Of a stretch of DNA of 37,852 nucleotides, positions 1 to 9,390 are shown piece by piece. The notes under the pieces were generated by a model, which worked only from the letters and a program-made list of their open reading frames with translations, did no database searches and was not told where the DNA came from. Each line of letters begins with the position of its first letter. Within the stretch, counting starts at the first letter, position 1. The position numbers were made by a program, and so were the translations under genes. This DNA comes from Betaproteobacteria bacterium (lineage in GTDB: Bacteria; Pseudomonadota; Gammaproteobacteria; Burkholderiales; SG8-39), in assembly GCA_009693435.1 (NCBI GenBank), contig SHXF01000046.1, positions 1-37,852 of the forward strand. The letters run 5' to 3'.

Positions 1-106
1 AAGGTAGAAAAAGCAGAGAAATCGTCAAATAAACGGTCGGTAGCGAGTAATTTCATGCCTATCGCATATTTCATTCCGCAGTGGAGTGAATCACCTCTGT
101 GCTCAA

Positions 107-712
107 ATGCCAACTGCTAAAATTGAAAAAATCACAGCCTCTCAGCCCTTTCGGCAGCCCGTTGAGATCACGGATCTGAGCAAGACCCACCGCGACCAAA
201 TCGCGATGTTCGGCCGCATCAGCACCCGCGACCAGGAAGAGTACGGCCAGTTGCACGGATTCGTCGTCGAAAAATGGGAATTGCGCGAGGAGAGCCTGAC
301 CGGCCTGCGCATCGAGCGCCCCGGGTCCGACGGGGGTGGGCGCTATCTCCATTCCCAGCTGATTGCCGTGCATCCGGCGGACGCGAAGACTTTCGTGGTT
401 GGCGCGATCCGCTCTTTGGCTGTATCCGCCGGTCACGAAATCTCTGCTGAAATTCAGACGATTCCGGGCATTCCGCAGGCCGTCGCGATCCGCGCGACAG
501 GGCTGAATGCGATGTCCGACAAGTTCATCCCGGCGCTGTTGCTCCCGGAGATTGCGGCATTGCAGTCGCCCCTGAGCCTCATCCTGCCTGCGGGCTGGTT
601 TCGCCCTAAGCGCGTAATCGAACTGTTCGACGATCACGCGCACCAGATCATGCTGGCGTCTGTGCTCGACCGCGGCAGCGATTTCGAGCGCGTGCTGTTC
701 ACGCTCGTGTGA
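107..712 (+). CDS. Hypothetical protein
   Basis: The frame encodes about 201 residues from the ATG at 107; a GTG at 86 would add seven residues. I do not recognise the family. The protein looks soluble and mixed alpha/beta, with no signal peptide or membrane segment. A central stretch has alternating hydrophobic strands (around residues 60-110) and the C-terminal third ends in a hydrophobic, acidic segment around 'ELFDDHAHQIML'. A similarly long frame on the opposite strand is compositionally poor (many Arg, Gln and His) and looks like a shadow. The gene lies 130 bp upstream of the ubiquinone block and on the same strand, but nothing ties it to that pathway. Confidence concerns it being a real gene, not its function. 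Confidence 0.6.
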   Translation: MPTAKIEKITASQPFRQPVEITDLSKTHRDQIAMFGRISTRDQEEYGQLHGFVVEKWELREESLTGLRIERPGSDGGGRYLHSQLIAVHPADAKTFVVGAIRSLAVSAGHEISAEIQTIPGIPQAVAIRATGLNAMSDKFIPALLLPEIAALQSPLSLILPAGWFRPKRVIELFDDHAHQIMLASVLDRGSDFERVLFTLV

Positions 713-842
713 TTTCGTGAATTTTTGGCGCATATTCGCACCGCACGGGGCACCCGGATACGAGCCACAGGGAGTCGTGTCGCGATTCGGCATTGCTCGT
801 ATCCCCTGCCTGCGCGGATTCGCCGCGCGGTAGAATCACGCC

Positions 843-1232
843 ATGTCTCCACCGGTCAAAGTGTCGCCCATTCCGACGGAAATCCGCCTGCACCAGAAAT
901 CGCGGCTGATGGAAATCACGTTCTCCGATGGCGCGCATTTCAATCTCAGCTGCGAGTTCCTGCGTGTCCATTCGCCATCCGCGGAAGTGCGCGGCCACGG
1001 GCCCGGCCAGGAAGTGCTGCAGACCGGAAAGAAGGATGTCGACATCGTCGCCATCGAACCGGTCGGCAGTTATGCCATTCAGCCGACGTTCTCCGATGGC
1101 CACAATACCGGCATTTTTTCCTGGGATTACCTCCAGGAACTCGGGCGCAATCAGGCGTCCATGTGGGAGAAATACCTGAAACGCCTGGAGCAGGCCAGTG
1201 CGTCGCGCGAGCCCGCGCCCGGGCGGTCGTGA
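843..1232 (+). CDS. DUF971 (gamma-butyrobetaine hydroxylase-like N-terminal) domain protein
   Basis: This 129-residue protein is a stand-alone DUF971 domain. The family signature is visible: a beta-rich N-terminus ('PTEIRLHQKSRLMEITFSDG'), a central 'FLRVHSPSAEVRGHGPGQ' segment, and a C-terminal 'GIFSWDYLQEL' motif. The domain is related to the N-terminal metal-binding domain of gamma-butyrobetaine hydroxylase and also occurs beside Fe-S scaffold genes; its exact role here is unknown. It ends 36 bp before ubiE. In many betaproteobacteria a DUF971 gene precedes ubiE in just this way, so co-transcription is likely. The last 15 residues are Ala/Arg/Pro-rich and probably disordered. Confidence 0.85.
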   Translation: MSPPVKVSPIPTEIRLHQKSRLMEITFSDGAHFNLSCEFLRVHSPSAEVRGHGPGQEVLQTGKKDVDIVAIEPVGSYAIQPTFSDGHNTGIFSWDYLQELGRNQASMWEKYLKRLEQASASREPAPGRS

Positions 1233-1268
1233 TCCGGCCTGCCGCGCTGCACTCAGACGCATAACGGC

Positions 1269-2000
1269 ATGCCGCAAACCCACTTCGGCTACGAAACTGT
1301 CGGCGAGCAGGAAAAGGCGCGTCGCGTCGCGGGTGTGTTTTCGTCCGTCGCCGGGAAGTACGATTTGATGAACGACCTGATGTCCGGCGGGCTGCACCGG
1401 CTGTGGAAGGCGTTTGCCATCGCCCGCAGCGGGGTAAGGGCGGGGCAGCGGGTGCTCGACGTGGCGGGGGGAAGTGGCGATCTGGCGAGCGAATTCGCCC
1501 GGCGCGTCGGCCCCGAAGGCGAAGTCTGGCTCACTGACATCAATGCGGAGATGCTCGGCGCCGGCCGCGACCGGCTGCTCGACCACGGTCAGATTCTGCC
1601 GGTCGCCCGGTGCGATGCCGAACGCCTGCCCTTCGCTAGCGGTTACTTCGACTGCGTCAGCGTTGCATTCGGTCTGCGCAATATGACCCGCAAGGACGTC
1701 GCGCTGGCCGAGATGCGGCGGGTGCTGCGCCCCGGCGGACGCTTGCTGGTACTGGAATTCTCCCGTGTCTGGAAGCCGCTGGAGCGCCCCTACGAATGGT
1801 ACACTTTCAACGTTCTGCCCTGGCTGGGGCGGCAAGTGGCCGGCGACGAGGCGAGCTACCGCTACCTTGCGGAATCGATCCGCTTGCATCCCGACCAGGA
1901 GTCATTAAAATCCCTGATGGAACGCGCCGGGCTGGAAGATGTCGAATACCACAATCTGACCGCAGGCGTGGTAGCCTTGCATATTGGGTTCAAGTACTAA
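1269..2000 (+). CDS. ubiE: Bifunctional demethylmenaquinone / 2-polyprenyl-6-methoxy-1,4-benzoquinol methyltransferase UbiE
   Basis: UbiE is the SAM-dependent C-methyltransferase of ubiquinone (and menaquinone) biosynthesis. The 243-residue length is typical. The N-terminus has the family signature '[24 protein letters not shown]' in two overlapping parts around residues 23-46. The SAM-binding motif I '[11 protein letters not shown]' lies near residue 65, an acidic residue follows in 'LTDINAEML', and 'SVAFGLRNM' plus '[13 protein letters not shown]' form the later Rossmann motifs. The C-terminus ends in the usual '[16 protein letters not shown]'. It sits between a DUF971 gene and a Tim44-like gene and upstream of ubiJ and ubiB, so this is a ubiquinone-biosynthesis cluster. 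Confidence 0.97.
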   Translation: MPQTHFGYETVGEQEKARRVAGVFSSVAGKYDLMNDLMSGGLHRLWKAFAIARSGVRAGQRVLDVAGGSGDLASEFARRVGPEGEVWLTDINAEMLGAGRDRLLDHGQILPVARCDAERLPFASGYFDCVSVAFGLRNMTRKDVALAEMRRVLRPGGRLLVLEFSRVWKPLERPYEWYTFNVLPWLGRQVAGDEASYRYLAESIRLHPDQESLKSLMERAGLEDVEYHNLTAGVVALHIGFKY

Positions 2001-2076
2001 GCTTCAAATCGCCGGATACAGTCTGGCGACTGTCCCGGATTTGTCCCGGATTGTGAAACATTTACAGGAGAGCCAG

Positions 2077-2982
2077 ATGAAACGTTCTTGGTTGACATTG
2101 ATTGCCATATCGCTCGCGATCGGACTGACATCGGGGAGCGCGGACGCAAAACGGGTAGGCAGCGGCAGTAACGTCGGCGCGCAGCGCGCAGCCCCCATGC
2201 AAAAGCAGGCGGCAACGCCGGCACAACAGAATCCGACCGCGGCGAAGGCCGCGCCGGCTGCGGCGGCCGCACCTGCTGCCTCCGGGGCAAGCCGCTGGAT
2301 GGGCCCGCTTGCCGGACTTGCTGCAGGCCTGGGCTTGGGCTGGCTGCTCAGCCAGAGCGGCATGGGTGGCGCATTCGGCATGTTGCTGATGGGCTTGCTC
2401 GCAGCGGTCGCGGTGTTCGCGCTGGTGCGCTTCCTGATGCGTCCGAAGGGTCAGGCAGGGCAGAGCATGCAGTCGATGCAATACGCCGGTGTGGGCAATG
2501 AAACCGTCGCGGCGCCGCCGCCATCGCAGATGCCCAGCGGCAGTGCTGCCGCGGCCGCCGCGGGGGAGCAGATGCCACAAACCATGCAGCAGAACGCGGC
2601 CTCGACCATCCCTGCGGGCTTCGACATCGACGGATTCCTGCGTCAGGCGAAAATCGGATTTGTCAACCTGCAGGATGCAAACGACCGCGGCGATGTACAG
2701 GCGTTGCGCGATTTCACCACCGACGAAATGTTCGAATCCCTCAAGGGAGACATTGTCTCGCGCGGCAATACCGGCCAGCACACGGAGGTGGTCAACCTGA
2801 ACGCGTCGTTGCTGGAAGTGGTGACTGAAGGCAACACGCACTGGGCCAGCGTGCGCTTCCACGGCAGCCTGCGCGAACAGCAAAGCCAGACAGCGGAGTC
2901 GTTCGAGGAAGTATGGCACCTGCAAAAGCCGGTTCAGGGTGGTTCCGGCTGGCTGCTTGCGGGGATTCAGCAAGTTTCCTGA
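2077..2982 (+). CDS. Tim44-like domain membrane protein
   Basis: I take the ATG at 2077 because an 'acaggag' ribosome site precedes it and the protein then starts with a signal sequence (MKRSWLTLIAISLAIGLTSGSADA); an in-frame start at 1984 would lack this. The product is about 301 residues. After the signal comes a low-complexity Ala/Pro/Gln segment, then two hydrophobic stretches rich in Gly and Leu (around residues 70-115), a Met/Gln/Ala-rich linker, and a C-terminal Tim44-like alpha/beta domain from about residue 180. That domain in bacteria is a NTF2-like fold, often membrane-associated, of uncertain role. Its location between ubiE and ubiJ is conserved in betaproteobacteria. A good intrinsic terminator follows. 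Confidence 0.85.
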   Translation: MKRSWLTLIAISLAIGLTSGSADAKRVGSGSNVGAQRAAPMQKQAATPAQQNPTAAKAAPAAAAAPAASGASRWMGPLAGLAAGLGLGWLLSQSGMGGAFGMLLMGLLAAVAVFALVRFLMRPKGQAGQSMQSMQYAGVGNETVAAPPPSQMPSGSAAAAAAGEQMPQTMQQNAASTIPAGFDIDGFLRQAKIGFVNLQDANDRGDVQALRDFTTDEMFESLKGDIVSRGNTGQHTEVVNLNASLLEVVTEGNTHWASVRFHGSLREQQSQTAESFEEVWHLQKPVQGGSGWLLAGIQQVS

Positions 2983-3015
2983 ACGCCGCAAGTCATCACA
3001 GCTAGAGACACTCGG

Positions 3016-3047
3016 GCCGCCGCGGGATTACCCCGGCGGCTTTTTCT
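3016..3047 (+). terminator. Rho-independent terminator after the Tim44-like gene
   Basis: A GC-rich stem (GCCGCCG and GGG pairing with CCC and CGGCGGC, one bulged C, loop around 'attac') is followed directly by TTTTTCTTT. It lies 34 bp after the stop of the Tim44-like gene and about 65 bp before ubiJ, so the ubiE transcript probably ends here and ubiJ-ubiB have their own promoter or rely on readthrough. Confidence 0.85.
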
Positions 3048-3111
3048 TTGAGCGAACCGGGCTCCGTAATTGTTGGCGCCCACTGACTCTCTGGATCCAG
3101 AAGTATGACCC

Positions 3112-3711
3112 ATGCTCAAGCGTAGTGCCGTTTCCGCAATCAACCACCTGCTGGCACAGCAACCGGCATTGCAGGAACGGCTAGCCTCTTTTGCCGGCGA
3201 GTGCGCCGAATTCAGGCTGGATCCGCTGCCGACGCTGCGGCTGATGATCCTGGGGTCGGGAGGTGTGGCCCAGGCTAGCCCTGAACAAACAGGCAGTCTT
3301 GTCGTCACCCTTCGCCGCGCGGCGCTGCCATTGTTGCTGAGGCGTGATGCTACGGCCTTGGGGGAAATCGAGATCGCGGGCAATGAGGGTCTTGCCGACG
3401 CGGTGAGGTTCGTCTTGATGCACATCGAGTGGGATCCAGAGGAAGATCTGTCGCGCCTGGTCGGGGATGTGCTGGCGCACCGCATTGCCGGTGTCGGACG
3501 CGACTTCGTCGCTTGGCAGCGCGATGCGGGGTACCGACTGGCGCAGAATTTTGCTGAATACTGGACCGAAGAACGTCCTGTTCTCGCACGAGCCGATGAT
3601 TTTGCAACTTTCTCCGCGGAAGTGAGTGCTCTCAACGAAGCAACGGCGCAGCTCGAGGGACGACTGGACGTGCTCGTCCAGCCGGCCATCACGGGCTCTC
3701 AGGGTTCGTAA
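3112..3711 (+). CDS. ubiJ: Ubiquinone biosynthesis accessory factor UbiJ (SCP2 domain)
   Basis: The 199-residue protein matches UbiJ, a lipid-binding accessory factor of the aerobic ubiquinone biosynthesis complex. The N-terminal half is an SCP2-like sterol-carrier fold. Its family features include '[20 protein letters not shown]' at residues 10-29 and '[31 protein letters not shown]', where the IxGN segment is characteristic. The C-terminal part '[27 protein letters not shown]' forms the usual amphipathic coiled helix. It is immediately upstream of ubiB; the UbiB frame extends back over its 3' end, but the likely UbiB start lies downstream of the ubiJ stop. Function is assigned from family and context. 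Confidence 0.9.
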   Translation: MLKRSAVSAINHLLAQQPALQERLASFAGECAEFRLDPLPTLRLMILGSGGVAQASPEQTGSLVVTLRRAALPLLLRRDATALGEIEIAGNEGLADAVRFVLMHIEWDPEEDLSRLVGDVLAHRIAGVGRDFVAWQRDAGYRLAQNFAEYWTEERPVLARADDFATFSAEVSALNEATAQLEGRLDVLVQPAITGSQGS

Positions 3712-3787
3712 TCGCATCCTCGGCCGGGTCCGTGCCGACAACTCTGGTAAATTCCCGGCTCCTTCCCCTTCCAGGCTTGCGTTTGCC

Positions 3788-5323
3788 GTGCTGCGCCTGA
3801 TACGCCTGCTGAAGATTCTCTCGGTCGGTCTGCGATTCGGGCTGGACGAACTGGCGTTCGCGCCGGAACACCAGCTGTCACGTTTCCTCCATCGCTTTCG
3901 CGCATGGCGCGATCTCTCGGTGCCGCGTGCAGTACGCCTGCGCCTGGCACTCGAGACGCTCGGGCCGATCTTCGTCAAGTTCGGGCAGGTGTTGTCGACC
4001 CGCCGCGATCTCATGCCGCCGGATATCGCCGACGAACTGGCCAAGCTTCAGGACCAGGTGCCGCCCTTTCCCGCGGAGCAGGCGCTCGCTGAAGTGCAGA
4101 AAGCCTTCGGCCGGCCCGCGAGTACGTTGTTCAAGGCGTTCGATCCCGTTCCGGTGGCGAGTGCCTCGATTGCGCAGGTGCATTTCGCCCTGCTTCAGGA
4201 CGGCACGGAGGCTGCGGTGAAAATCGTGCGTCCGGGAATGCTGCCGGTGATTGCCCGGGATCTGGGACTGCTCGATGCCGCGGCATGGTTCATCGAATTG
4301 TTGTGGGCCGATGGCAGGCGGCTGCGCCTGCGCGAAGTGGTCGCGGAGTTTGCCAAGCACCTCTACGACGAACTGGACCTGATGCGCGAAGCGGCCAACG
4401 CCAGCCAGCTTCGGCGCAGGTTCCTGCATTCTCCGCTGCTCGCCATTCCCGAAATGTACTGGGATTATTGCGCGCCCTCGGTGATGACGATGCAGCGCAT
4501 GCACGGGACGCCTATCAGCCACGTCCAGGCGCTGCGCGATGAAGGCATCGACATTCAGCGGCTGGCGCATTCCGGCGTGGAAATTTTCTTCACCCAGGTG
4601 TTCCGCGACGGCTTCTTCCATGCCGACATGCACCCAGGCAATATATTTGTGTCCACCGATCCGGAAACACGCGGCCAGTACATCGCGCTCGACTTCGGCA
4701 TCATGGGTACCCTCACCGACGCCGACAAGGCCTACCTGGCGCAGAACTTCATCGCTTTCCTGAACCGCGACTACCGTCGCGTGGCCCAGGCGCATCTAGA
4801 GGCGGGATGGGTCCCGCCGGAGACGCGCATCGACGAATTCGAGACGGCGATACGCGCAGTGTGCGAGCCCGTCTTCGACCGGCCGCTCAAGGAAATCTCC
4901 TTCGGCCGGGTGCTGCTGCAGCTGTTCCGCGCGTCGCGCCGTTTCAATGTCGAGATCCAGCCGCAGCTGGTGATGCTGCAAAAGACGCTGCTCAACGTCG
5001 AAGGACTCGGACGGCAGCTCGACCCGGAACTCGATTTGTGGAAAACCGCCAAACCCTTTCTCGAAACCTGGATGGGAGAACAGATCGGTTTCCGCGCGTT
5101 GGTAGACAACATCAAAAACGAACTGCCGCGCTGGGCCGCCATGCTGCCGCAAATGCCGCGGCTCGCTCACCGGCTGCTGGCGCAGGACCGCCTGGGCGCG
5201 CTCGAAAAGGCGATAGCCGAAATGCAGGCGCAGGCGCGCCGCCGCAACCGGTTGCTCGCCTGGATCTCGGTCTGGCTGGCGGCACTGGTCATCTGGCAGG
5301 CCGGCGTGTTCCTGACCCGCTGA
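3788..5323 (+). CDS. ubiB: Ubiquinone biosynthesis regulatory protein kinase-like UbiB
   Basis: UbiB is the ABC1/ADCK-type atypical kinase/ATPase needed for ubiquinone synthesis. I choose GTG 3788 because it gives the normal start '[21 protein letters not shown]'; the open frame extends further upstream over ubiJ. The product is about 511 residues. Key family motifs are present: the KxGQ motif in '[16 protein letters not shown]', the alanine-rich loop '[12 protein letters not shown]' replacing a kinase P-loop, the catalytic '[12 protein letters not shown]', and the metal-binding 'ALDFGIMG'. The C-terminus carries a transmembrane helix ('[20 protein letters not shown]'). It follows ubiJ by 76 bp and completes the ubiquinone block. 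Confidence 0.95.
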   Translation: MLRLIRLLKILSVGLRFGLDELAFAPEHQLSRFLHRFRAWRDLSVPRAVRLRLALETLGPIFVKFGQVLSTRRDLMPPDIADELAKLQDQVPPFPAEQALAEVQKAFGRPASTLFKAFDPVPVASASIAQVHFALLQDGTEAAVKIVRPGMLPVIARDLGLLDAAAWFIELLWADGRRLRLREVVAEFAKHLYDELDLMREAANASQLRRRFLHSPLLAIPEMYWDYCAPSVMTMQRMHGTPISHVQALRDEGIDIQRLAHSGVEIFFTQVFRDGFFHADMHPGNIFVSTDPETRGQYIALDFGIMGTLTDADKAYLAQNFIAFLNRDYRRVAQAHLEAGWVPPETRIDEFETAIRAVCEPVFDRPLKEISFGRVLLQLFRASRRFNVEIQPQLVMLQKTLLNVEGLGRQLDPELDLWKTAKPFLETWMGEQIGFRALVDNIKNELPRWAAMLPQMPRLAHRLLAQDRLGALEKAIAEMQAQARRRNRLLAWISVWLAALVIWQAGVFLTR

Positions 5324-5440
5324 CGCCGTCCGGGCAAGGGCGTTCCCGGAGCGTCCACCTCGATCTTCCGATCGCATTGCGCCGGGGACAGTTTCAAGCC
5401 GCCAGCATCGCGCCTGGGCTACAACCAACTGGGCTGCCCT

Positions 5441-5446
5441 TATAAT
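5441..5446 (+). promoter_or_regulatory. Possible -10 element (TATAAT) upstream of the symporter gene
   Basis: A consensus TATAAT lies 38 bp before the symporter ATG in otherwise GC-rich sequence. A weak -35 (GCTACA at 5418-5423, three of six matches) is at 17 bp spacing. This is a guess from sequence only. Confidence 0.35.
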
Positions 5447-5483
5447 GGCCGCTGCTCATCAACCATTCTGATTTTCGCCCCGA

Positions 5484-6938
5484 ATGTCGCTACTCTGGTT
5501 CGTGGTGCTCTACCTGATCGTTTCGATCGCGATCGGCCTGTACGCGGCCACCAAGGTCAAGACCGCGGCCGACTTTGTCGTCGCGGGACGGCACCTGCCG
5601 CTGCCGTTCATCATCGCCACGGTGTTTGCGACCTGGTTCGGCTCCGAAACCGTGCTCGGCATCCCGGCGAAATTCATCAACGAGGGCCTGAAGGGCGTGA
5701 TCGCCGATCCGTTCGGCTCCTCGATGTGTCTGATATTCGTCGGCCTGTTCTTCGCGCGCCCGCTATACCGCATGAAGCTGCTGACCATCGGCGATTACTA
5801 CCGCGCGCGCTACAACCGTCCAGTGGAACTGGTCACTAGCCTGTGCATCGTCCTCTCATACCTTGGCTGGGTCTCGGCACAGATCACCGCGCTCGGGCTG
5901 GTATTCAATATCCTGACAGAAGGGGCGCTCGCGCCCTGGCAGGGGATGACACTGGGCGTGGCCATTGTCCTCGTCTACACCCTGGCCGGGGGCATGTTCT
6001 CGGTGGCCTTCACCGATCTGTTCCAGATGCTCATCATCGGCGTGGGTATGGTCTATATCGGCTTCGTCGTGAGCGAACTGGCCGGCGGCGCAGGGGTGGT
6101 TTTCGACAGTGCGCGCGCCGCGGGCAAGCTTGAATTCTGGCCGGCGTTCGAGGCGCGCGACATTATCCTTTTCACTGCTGCGTGGATGACCATGGCGCTC
6201 GGCTCGATCCCGCAGCAGGACGTGTTCCAGCGCGTGTCCGCGGCCAAAGACGAGAAGACCGCCGGCCGCGGCTCGGTAATCGGCGGCTGCATCTATTTTT
6301 GTTTCGCCTTTGTGCCGATGTTCCTCGCCTGGTCCGCCAGCATCATCGATCCGGCCATGGTGAACGAACTCATTGCCAAGGATTCGCAATACATCCTGCC
6401 GCGCCTCATCCTCGACCACGCGCCCTTCGCGGTGCAAGTGATGTTCTTCGGCGCGCTGCTCGCGGCCATTCTGTCGTGTTCCTCGGCGACCCTGCTGGCC
6501 CCTTCGGTGACGTTCGCCGAAAACGTGCTGCGCGGCTTTCTGCCGCCGCTCGACGACACCCGGTTCCTGCGCCTGCTGCGCGTGGTGGTGCTGCTGTTTG
6601 CCCTCGGCGTGCTGACCTTCGCCCTCACGTCGAATTCCACCATCTACGGCATGGTCGAGAATGCCTACAAGATCACGCTGGTCGCGGCATTCACGCCGCT
6701 CGCCTTCGGCCTGTATTGGAAGCCCGCCACCACGCAGGGCGCCGCCGTGGCGATCGCTCTCGGCCTGTCGGTGTGGATAGTATTGGAGGTGACGGGCGTC
6801 GAATTTCCCCCTCCGCAATTTGCCGGCCTGATAGCCGCGATTGTCGGCATGTTGGCCGGCTCCCTATTGCCGCAACGTTACGGCCGCGTCCCTGCGGCGC
6901 AGCACGCCCCAGCCGGCGGGTCGCCAGTCCGGGTGTAG
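5484..6938 (+). CDS. Sodium:solute symporter family (SSS) transporter
   Basis: This 484-residue protein is almost wholly hydrophobic, with about 12-13 membrane helices, and has the SSS (PutP/PanF-type) family look. The conserved early motif 'ATWFGSETVLGIPAKFINEGLKG' is split here between residues 51-73 and matches the Na+/substrate region of the LeuT fold. 'YTLAGGMFSVAFTDLFQM' (around 168-185) is the typical TM6 signature. 'IPQQDVFQRVSAAKDEKTA' is the typical cytoplasmic loop after TM7. The substrate cannot be told from sequence. It is flanked by ubiB and a VanZ-like gene with gaps of about 160-180 bp, so it is probably its own transcription unit. Confidence 0.9.
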   Translation: MSLLWFVVLYLIVSIAIGLYAATKVKTAADFVVAGRHLPLPFIIATVFATWFGSETVLGIPAKFINEGLKGVIADPFGSSMCLIFVGLFFARPLYRMKLLTIGDYYRARYNRPVELVTSLCIVLSYLGWVSAQITALGLVFNILTEGALAPWQGMTLGVAIVLVYTLAGGMFSVAFTDLFQMLIIGVGMVYIGFVVSELAGGAGVVFDSARAAGKLEFWPAFEARDIILFTAAWMTMALGSIPQQDVFQRVSAAKDEKTAGRGSVIGGCIYFCFAFVPMFLAWSASIIDPAMVNELIAKDSQYILPRLILDHAPFAVQVMFFGALLAAILSCSSATLLAPSVTFAENVLRGFLPPLDDTRFLRLLRVVVLLFALGVLTFALTSNSTIYGMVENAYKITLVAAFTPLAFGLYWKPATTQGAAVAIALGLSVWIVLEVTGVEFPPPQFAGLIAAIVGMLAGSLLPQRYGRVPAAQHAPAGGSPVRV

Positions 6939-7120
6939 GAGGCCCGGACGCATCCCTGCCGGTGCGGAAAAGCAGGCGACGCGGCCCCTGCCGGATTGGA
7001 AATATCATTTTTGATAGTGATAGGGTCCGCAGATGCCCGTAATTCGGCGCTTTATCCAGATAATTTATCCGGATTATCGACGCCGCAAGGCCGCCTCCGT
7101 GACTGTGCGAGAATCGGCCC

Positions 7121-8194
7121 ATGCGTGAATCGGAACGCGCTTCGCCGCTGGCCCGGTACCTGTTCGTTGCGTATGGGCTGTTGATCATTTATGCGAGCCT
7201 GCATCCGTTCGCCGGCTGGCGCGATCCCGGCGTGGCACCGTTCGCGTTTCTCGTCGCGCCGCTGCCTCGCTACATCACCGCGTTCGATCTCACCGCAAAT
7301 TTCATCGCCTACGCGCCGCTCGGATTTCTCACCGTGCTTGCGCTGGTTCCCATGGTCGGGCGCGCCAACGGTGTGTTCCTTGCGACGCTGCTGGCAGCCT
7401 GCCTCAGCCTCTCGCTGGAAGCGCTGCAGAACTACCTGCCGGTGCGCATTCCTTCGAACGTCGATCTCGCGACCAACGTAACGGGCGCGCTCACCGGCGC
7501 GCTCGCCGGCGCCCTGTCCATCCGCCCGCTGCTGCGCGAAGGCGGGTTGCAGGCCTTGCGCTATCGGGTGTTCCTGCGCGGTGGCCGTATCGATCTGGGC
7601 GTTGTGCTGCTGGCGCTGTGGCTGGTGTCGCAACTCAACCCGGAGACCCTCCTGTTCGGCAACGGCGACCTGCGCGACCTGTTCCACAATCCCGACGGCA
7701 CGTTACGGCCGGCGGAGGCGTTCATGCGCACCGAAGCCGGCGTAGCGGGGGCCAACGCGTTTGCACTGGGGTTGTTGCTGTCGGGTCTGGTCGAGCGCAA
7801 CCAGAGCGCCTGGGCGCTGTGCCTGCTGCTGGTCGCGGCAGCGCTGGCGGTGCGCACCATTGCGTTCGGCGTGCTGATGACGCCGCACGACATGCTGCTG
7901 TGGGTCACCCCCGGCGCGGTCTACGGGCTGACGGCCGGCACGCTGGCCGCCATCATCGCCATGGTCTTGCCGCGCGGCGGGCGGCTCGCGCTGGCGGGTC
8001 TCGCGCTGATGGGCGCCACGGTGCTGGTCAATCTGGCGCCGGAAAATCCCTATCTGGCGAGTTCGCTGGCGCAGTGGCGACAGGGACATTTCTTGAATTT
8101 CAACGGCCTCACCCGGGTGGTTTCCGCCGTGTGGCCGTTCGCCGCGCTCGCCTATGTCATGGCGTTGCTTGCGGACCGCAGCCGCGTGCACTGA
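7121..8194 (+). CDS. VanZ-like family membrane protein
   Basis: The 357-residue protein has about eight to nine predicted membrane segments. Its first 130 residues match the VanZ-like domain: 'LLIIYASLHPFAGWR', then 'FDLTANFIAYAPLGFL', and 'SLSLEALQNYLPVRIPSNVDLATN'. This pattern (N-xx-Y-P-G and E-xx-Q-x-(6-8)-R-x-S-x-D) is the family hallmark. VanZ of enterococci gives low-level teicoplanin resistance, but most homologues have no known role. The C-terminal half is a second hydrophobic block with no domain I recognise. There is no sign of a van operon nearby, so no resistance role should be inferred. Confidence 0.82.
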   Translation: MRESERASPLARYLFVAYGLLIIYASLHPFAGWRDPGVAPFAFLVAPLPRYITAFDLTANFIAYAPLGFLTVLALVPMVGRANGVFLATLLAACLSLSLEALQNYLPVRIPSNVDLATNVTGALTGALAGALSIRPLLREGGLQALRYRVFLRGGRIDLGVVLLALWLVSQLNPETLLFGNGDLRDLFHNPDGTLRPAEAFMRTEAGVAGANAFALGLLLSGLVERNQSAWALCLLLVAAALAVRTIAFGVLMTPHDMLLWVTPGAVYGLTAGTLAAIIAMVLPRGGRLALAGLALMGATVLVNLAPENPYLASSLAQWRQGHFLNFNGLTRVVSAVWPFAALAYVMALLADRSRVH

Positions 8195-8352
8195 AGACTC
8201 CCCCTGCGGGAAGGGCGGGCCAGATGTTCACATAATATAATGCCTGCTGTAACCTGCCTCGCGCGAGTTGCATGTCCGGATGGCTCGATCCACGCAAGGT
8301 CCTGGCGCACGATCCGACGCCTTCCATTCCATTCGAGAGCAAAGGCTGAAAC

Positions 8353-9321
8353 ATGAATCGACCACTGACGATCGCGTTGCTTGCGGCAGCATGGCTGGGG
8401 GGAGCGCAGGCGCAGGTGTATCCCGCAAAGCCGATCACCGTGGTGATTCCGAATGTGCCGGGCGGCAGTTCCGACCCGATCGCGCGGCTGGTGGGAGCGA
8501 AACTCACCGATTCCTGGGGCCAGACGGTGGTACTCGAACACCGCGCCGGCGCGAATGGGCTTATCGGCTACAACGCGGCCCGGGCGCGCCCCGCCGATGG
8601 CTACACGCTCTTCCTCGGCAACGACAGTCAGATGGTGACTTCGCCGCACCTCACGCCCAGTCTCGGCTACTACGACCAGCACTTTGTTCCGGTGATCCAG
8701 GGCGTGAACATAGAATACGTGCTCGCGGTCCATCCTTCGATCCCTGCAAATACCGTCCCGGAACTCATTGCCTACCTGAAGTCGAACGCGGGCAAGGTGA
8801 GCTACGCCCACAGCGGCACCGCGAGCATCCATCACCTTTCGATGGAAATGCTCAAGGCAGCCGGAGGCCTCGCTGTCGGCGACGTCATAAGCATCCCCTA
8901 CAAGGGAAGCGGCCAGTATCTCGTCGACATGGTGGCGGGCGTGGTGAGGCTCGCCTACGGCGGCATTCCCCAGACAATGCCGTTCGTGAAGAGCGGCAAG
9001 CTGAAGGCCATCGCCATCGGCTCCGGCGCGCGCCTCGATGCGGCCCCCGGCGTGCCGACGATCGCCGAGACCTATCCCGGGTTCGAAACGAGTTCATCGT
9101 GGAATTACTTTGTGCCGGTCGGCACGCCGGCCGAGGTCGTCGTGAAGCTGAACGCCGAGATCAACAAGATCCTCGCCATGCCCGACGTCCGCGAGCGCTT
9201 TGTGTCGCAGGGCCTGTACCCGATAGGCGGCACGCCGGAGAAACTCTCCGCCCGTATGAAAGCGGACTACGAGAAGTGGGGCGCCATCATCCGCAAGCTC
9301 AACCTGAAAGGGGAGCAATAG
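8353..9321 (+). CDS. Bug-family periplasmic substrate-binding protein (TctC-like)
   Basis: This 322-residue protein is a tripartite-tricarboxylate-transporter receptor of the Bug family. A signal peptide covers about residues 1-20, ending 'GAQAQ'. The mature start 'VYPAKPITVVIPNVPGGSSDPIARLVG' is the family N-terminal signature in two parts. Later motifs are 'ANGLIGYNAARARPADGYTLFLG', 'ELIAYLKSNAGKVSYAHSGTAS' and 'ISIPYKGSGQYLVDMVAGVV'. Bug proteins bind small organic acids or related ligands and are hugely expanded in Burkholderiales, usually far from any TctAB membrane genes. None is seen here. It is paired in tandem with a second Bug gene 70 bp downstream. Confidence 0.93.
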   Translation: MNRPLTIALLAAAWLGGAQAQVYPAKPITVVIPNVPGGSSDPIARLVGAKLTDSWGQTVVLEHRAGANGLIGYNAARARPADGYTLFLGNDSQMVTSPHLTPSLGYYDQHFVPVIQGVNIEYVLAVHPSIPANTVPELIAYLKSNAGKVSYAHSGTASIHHLSMEMLKAAGGLAVGDVISIPYKGSGQYLVDMVAGVVRLAYGGIPQTMPFVKSGKLKAIAIGSGARLDAAPGVPTIAETYPGFETSSSWNYFVPVGTPAEVVVKLNAEINKILAMPDVRERFVSQGLYPIGGTPEKLSARMKADYEKWGAIIRKLNLKGEQ

Positions 9322-9390
9322 CGTGCGGAGCAGGGGTTCGATCAACCATAACATCGCCGAAAGCCCGGGCGGCGCGGCGGGGGCCAATCC

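Noticed and set aside
8236..8241. TATAAT upstream of the first Bug gene
   Set aside because: No -35-like hexamer at 16-18 bp spacing (GGGCGG there).
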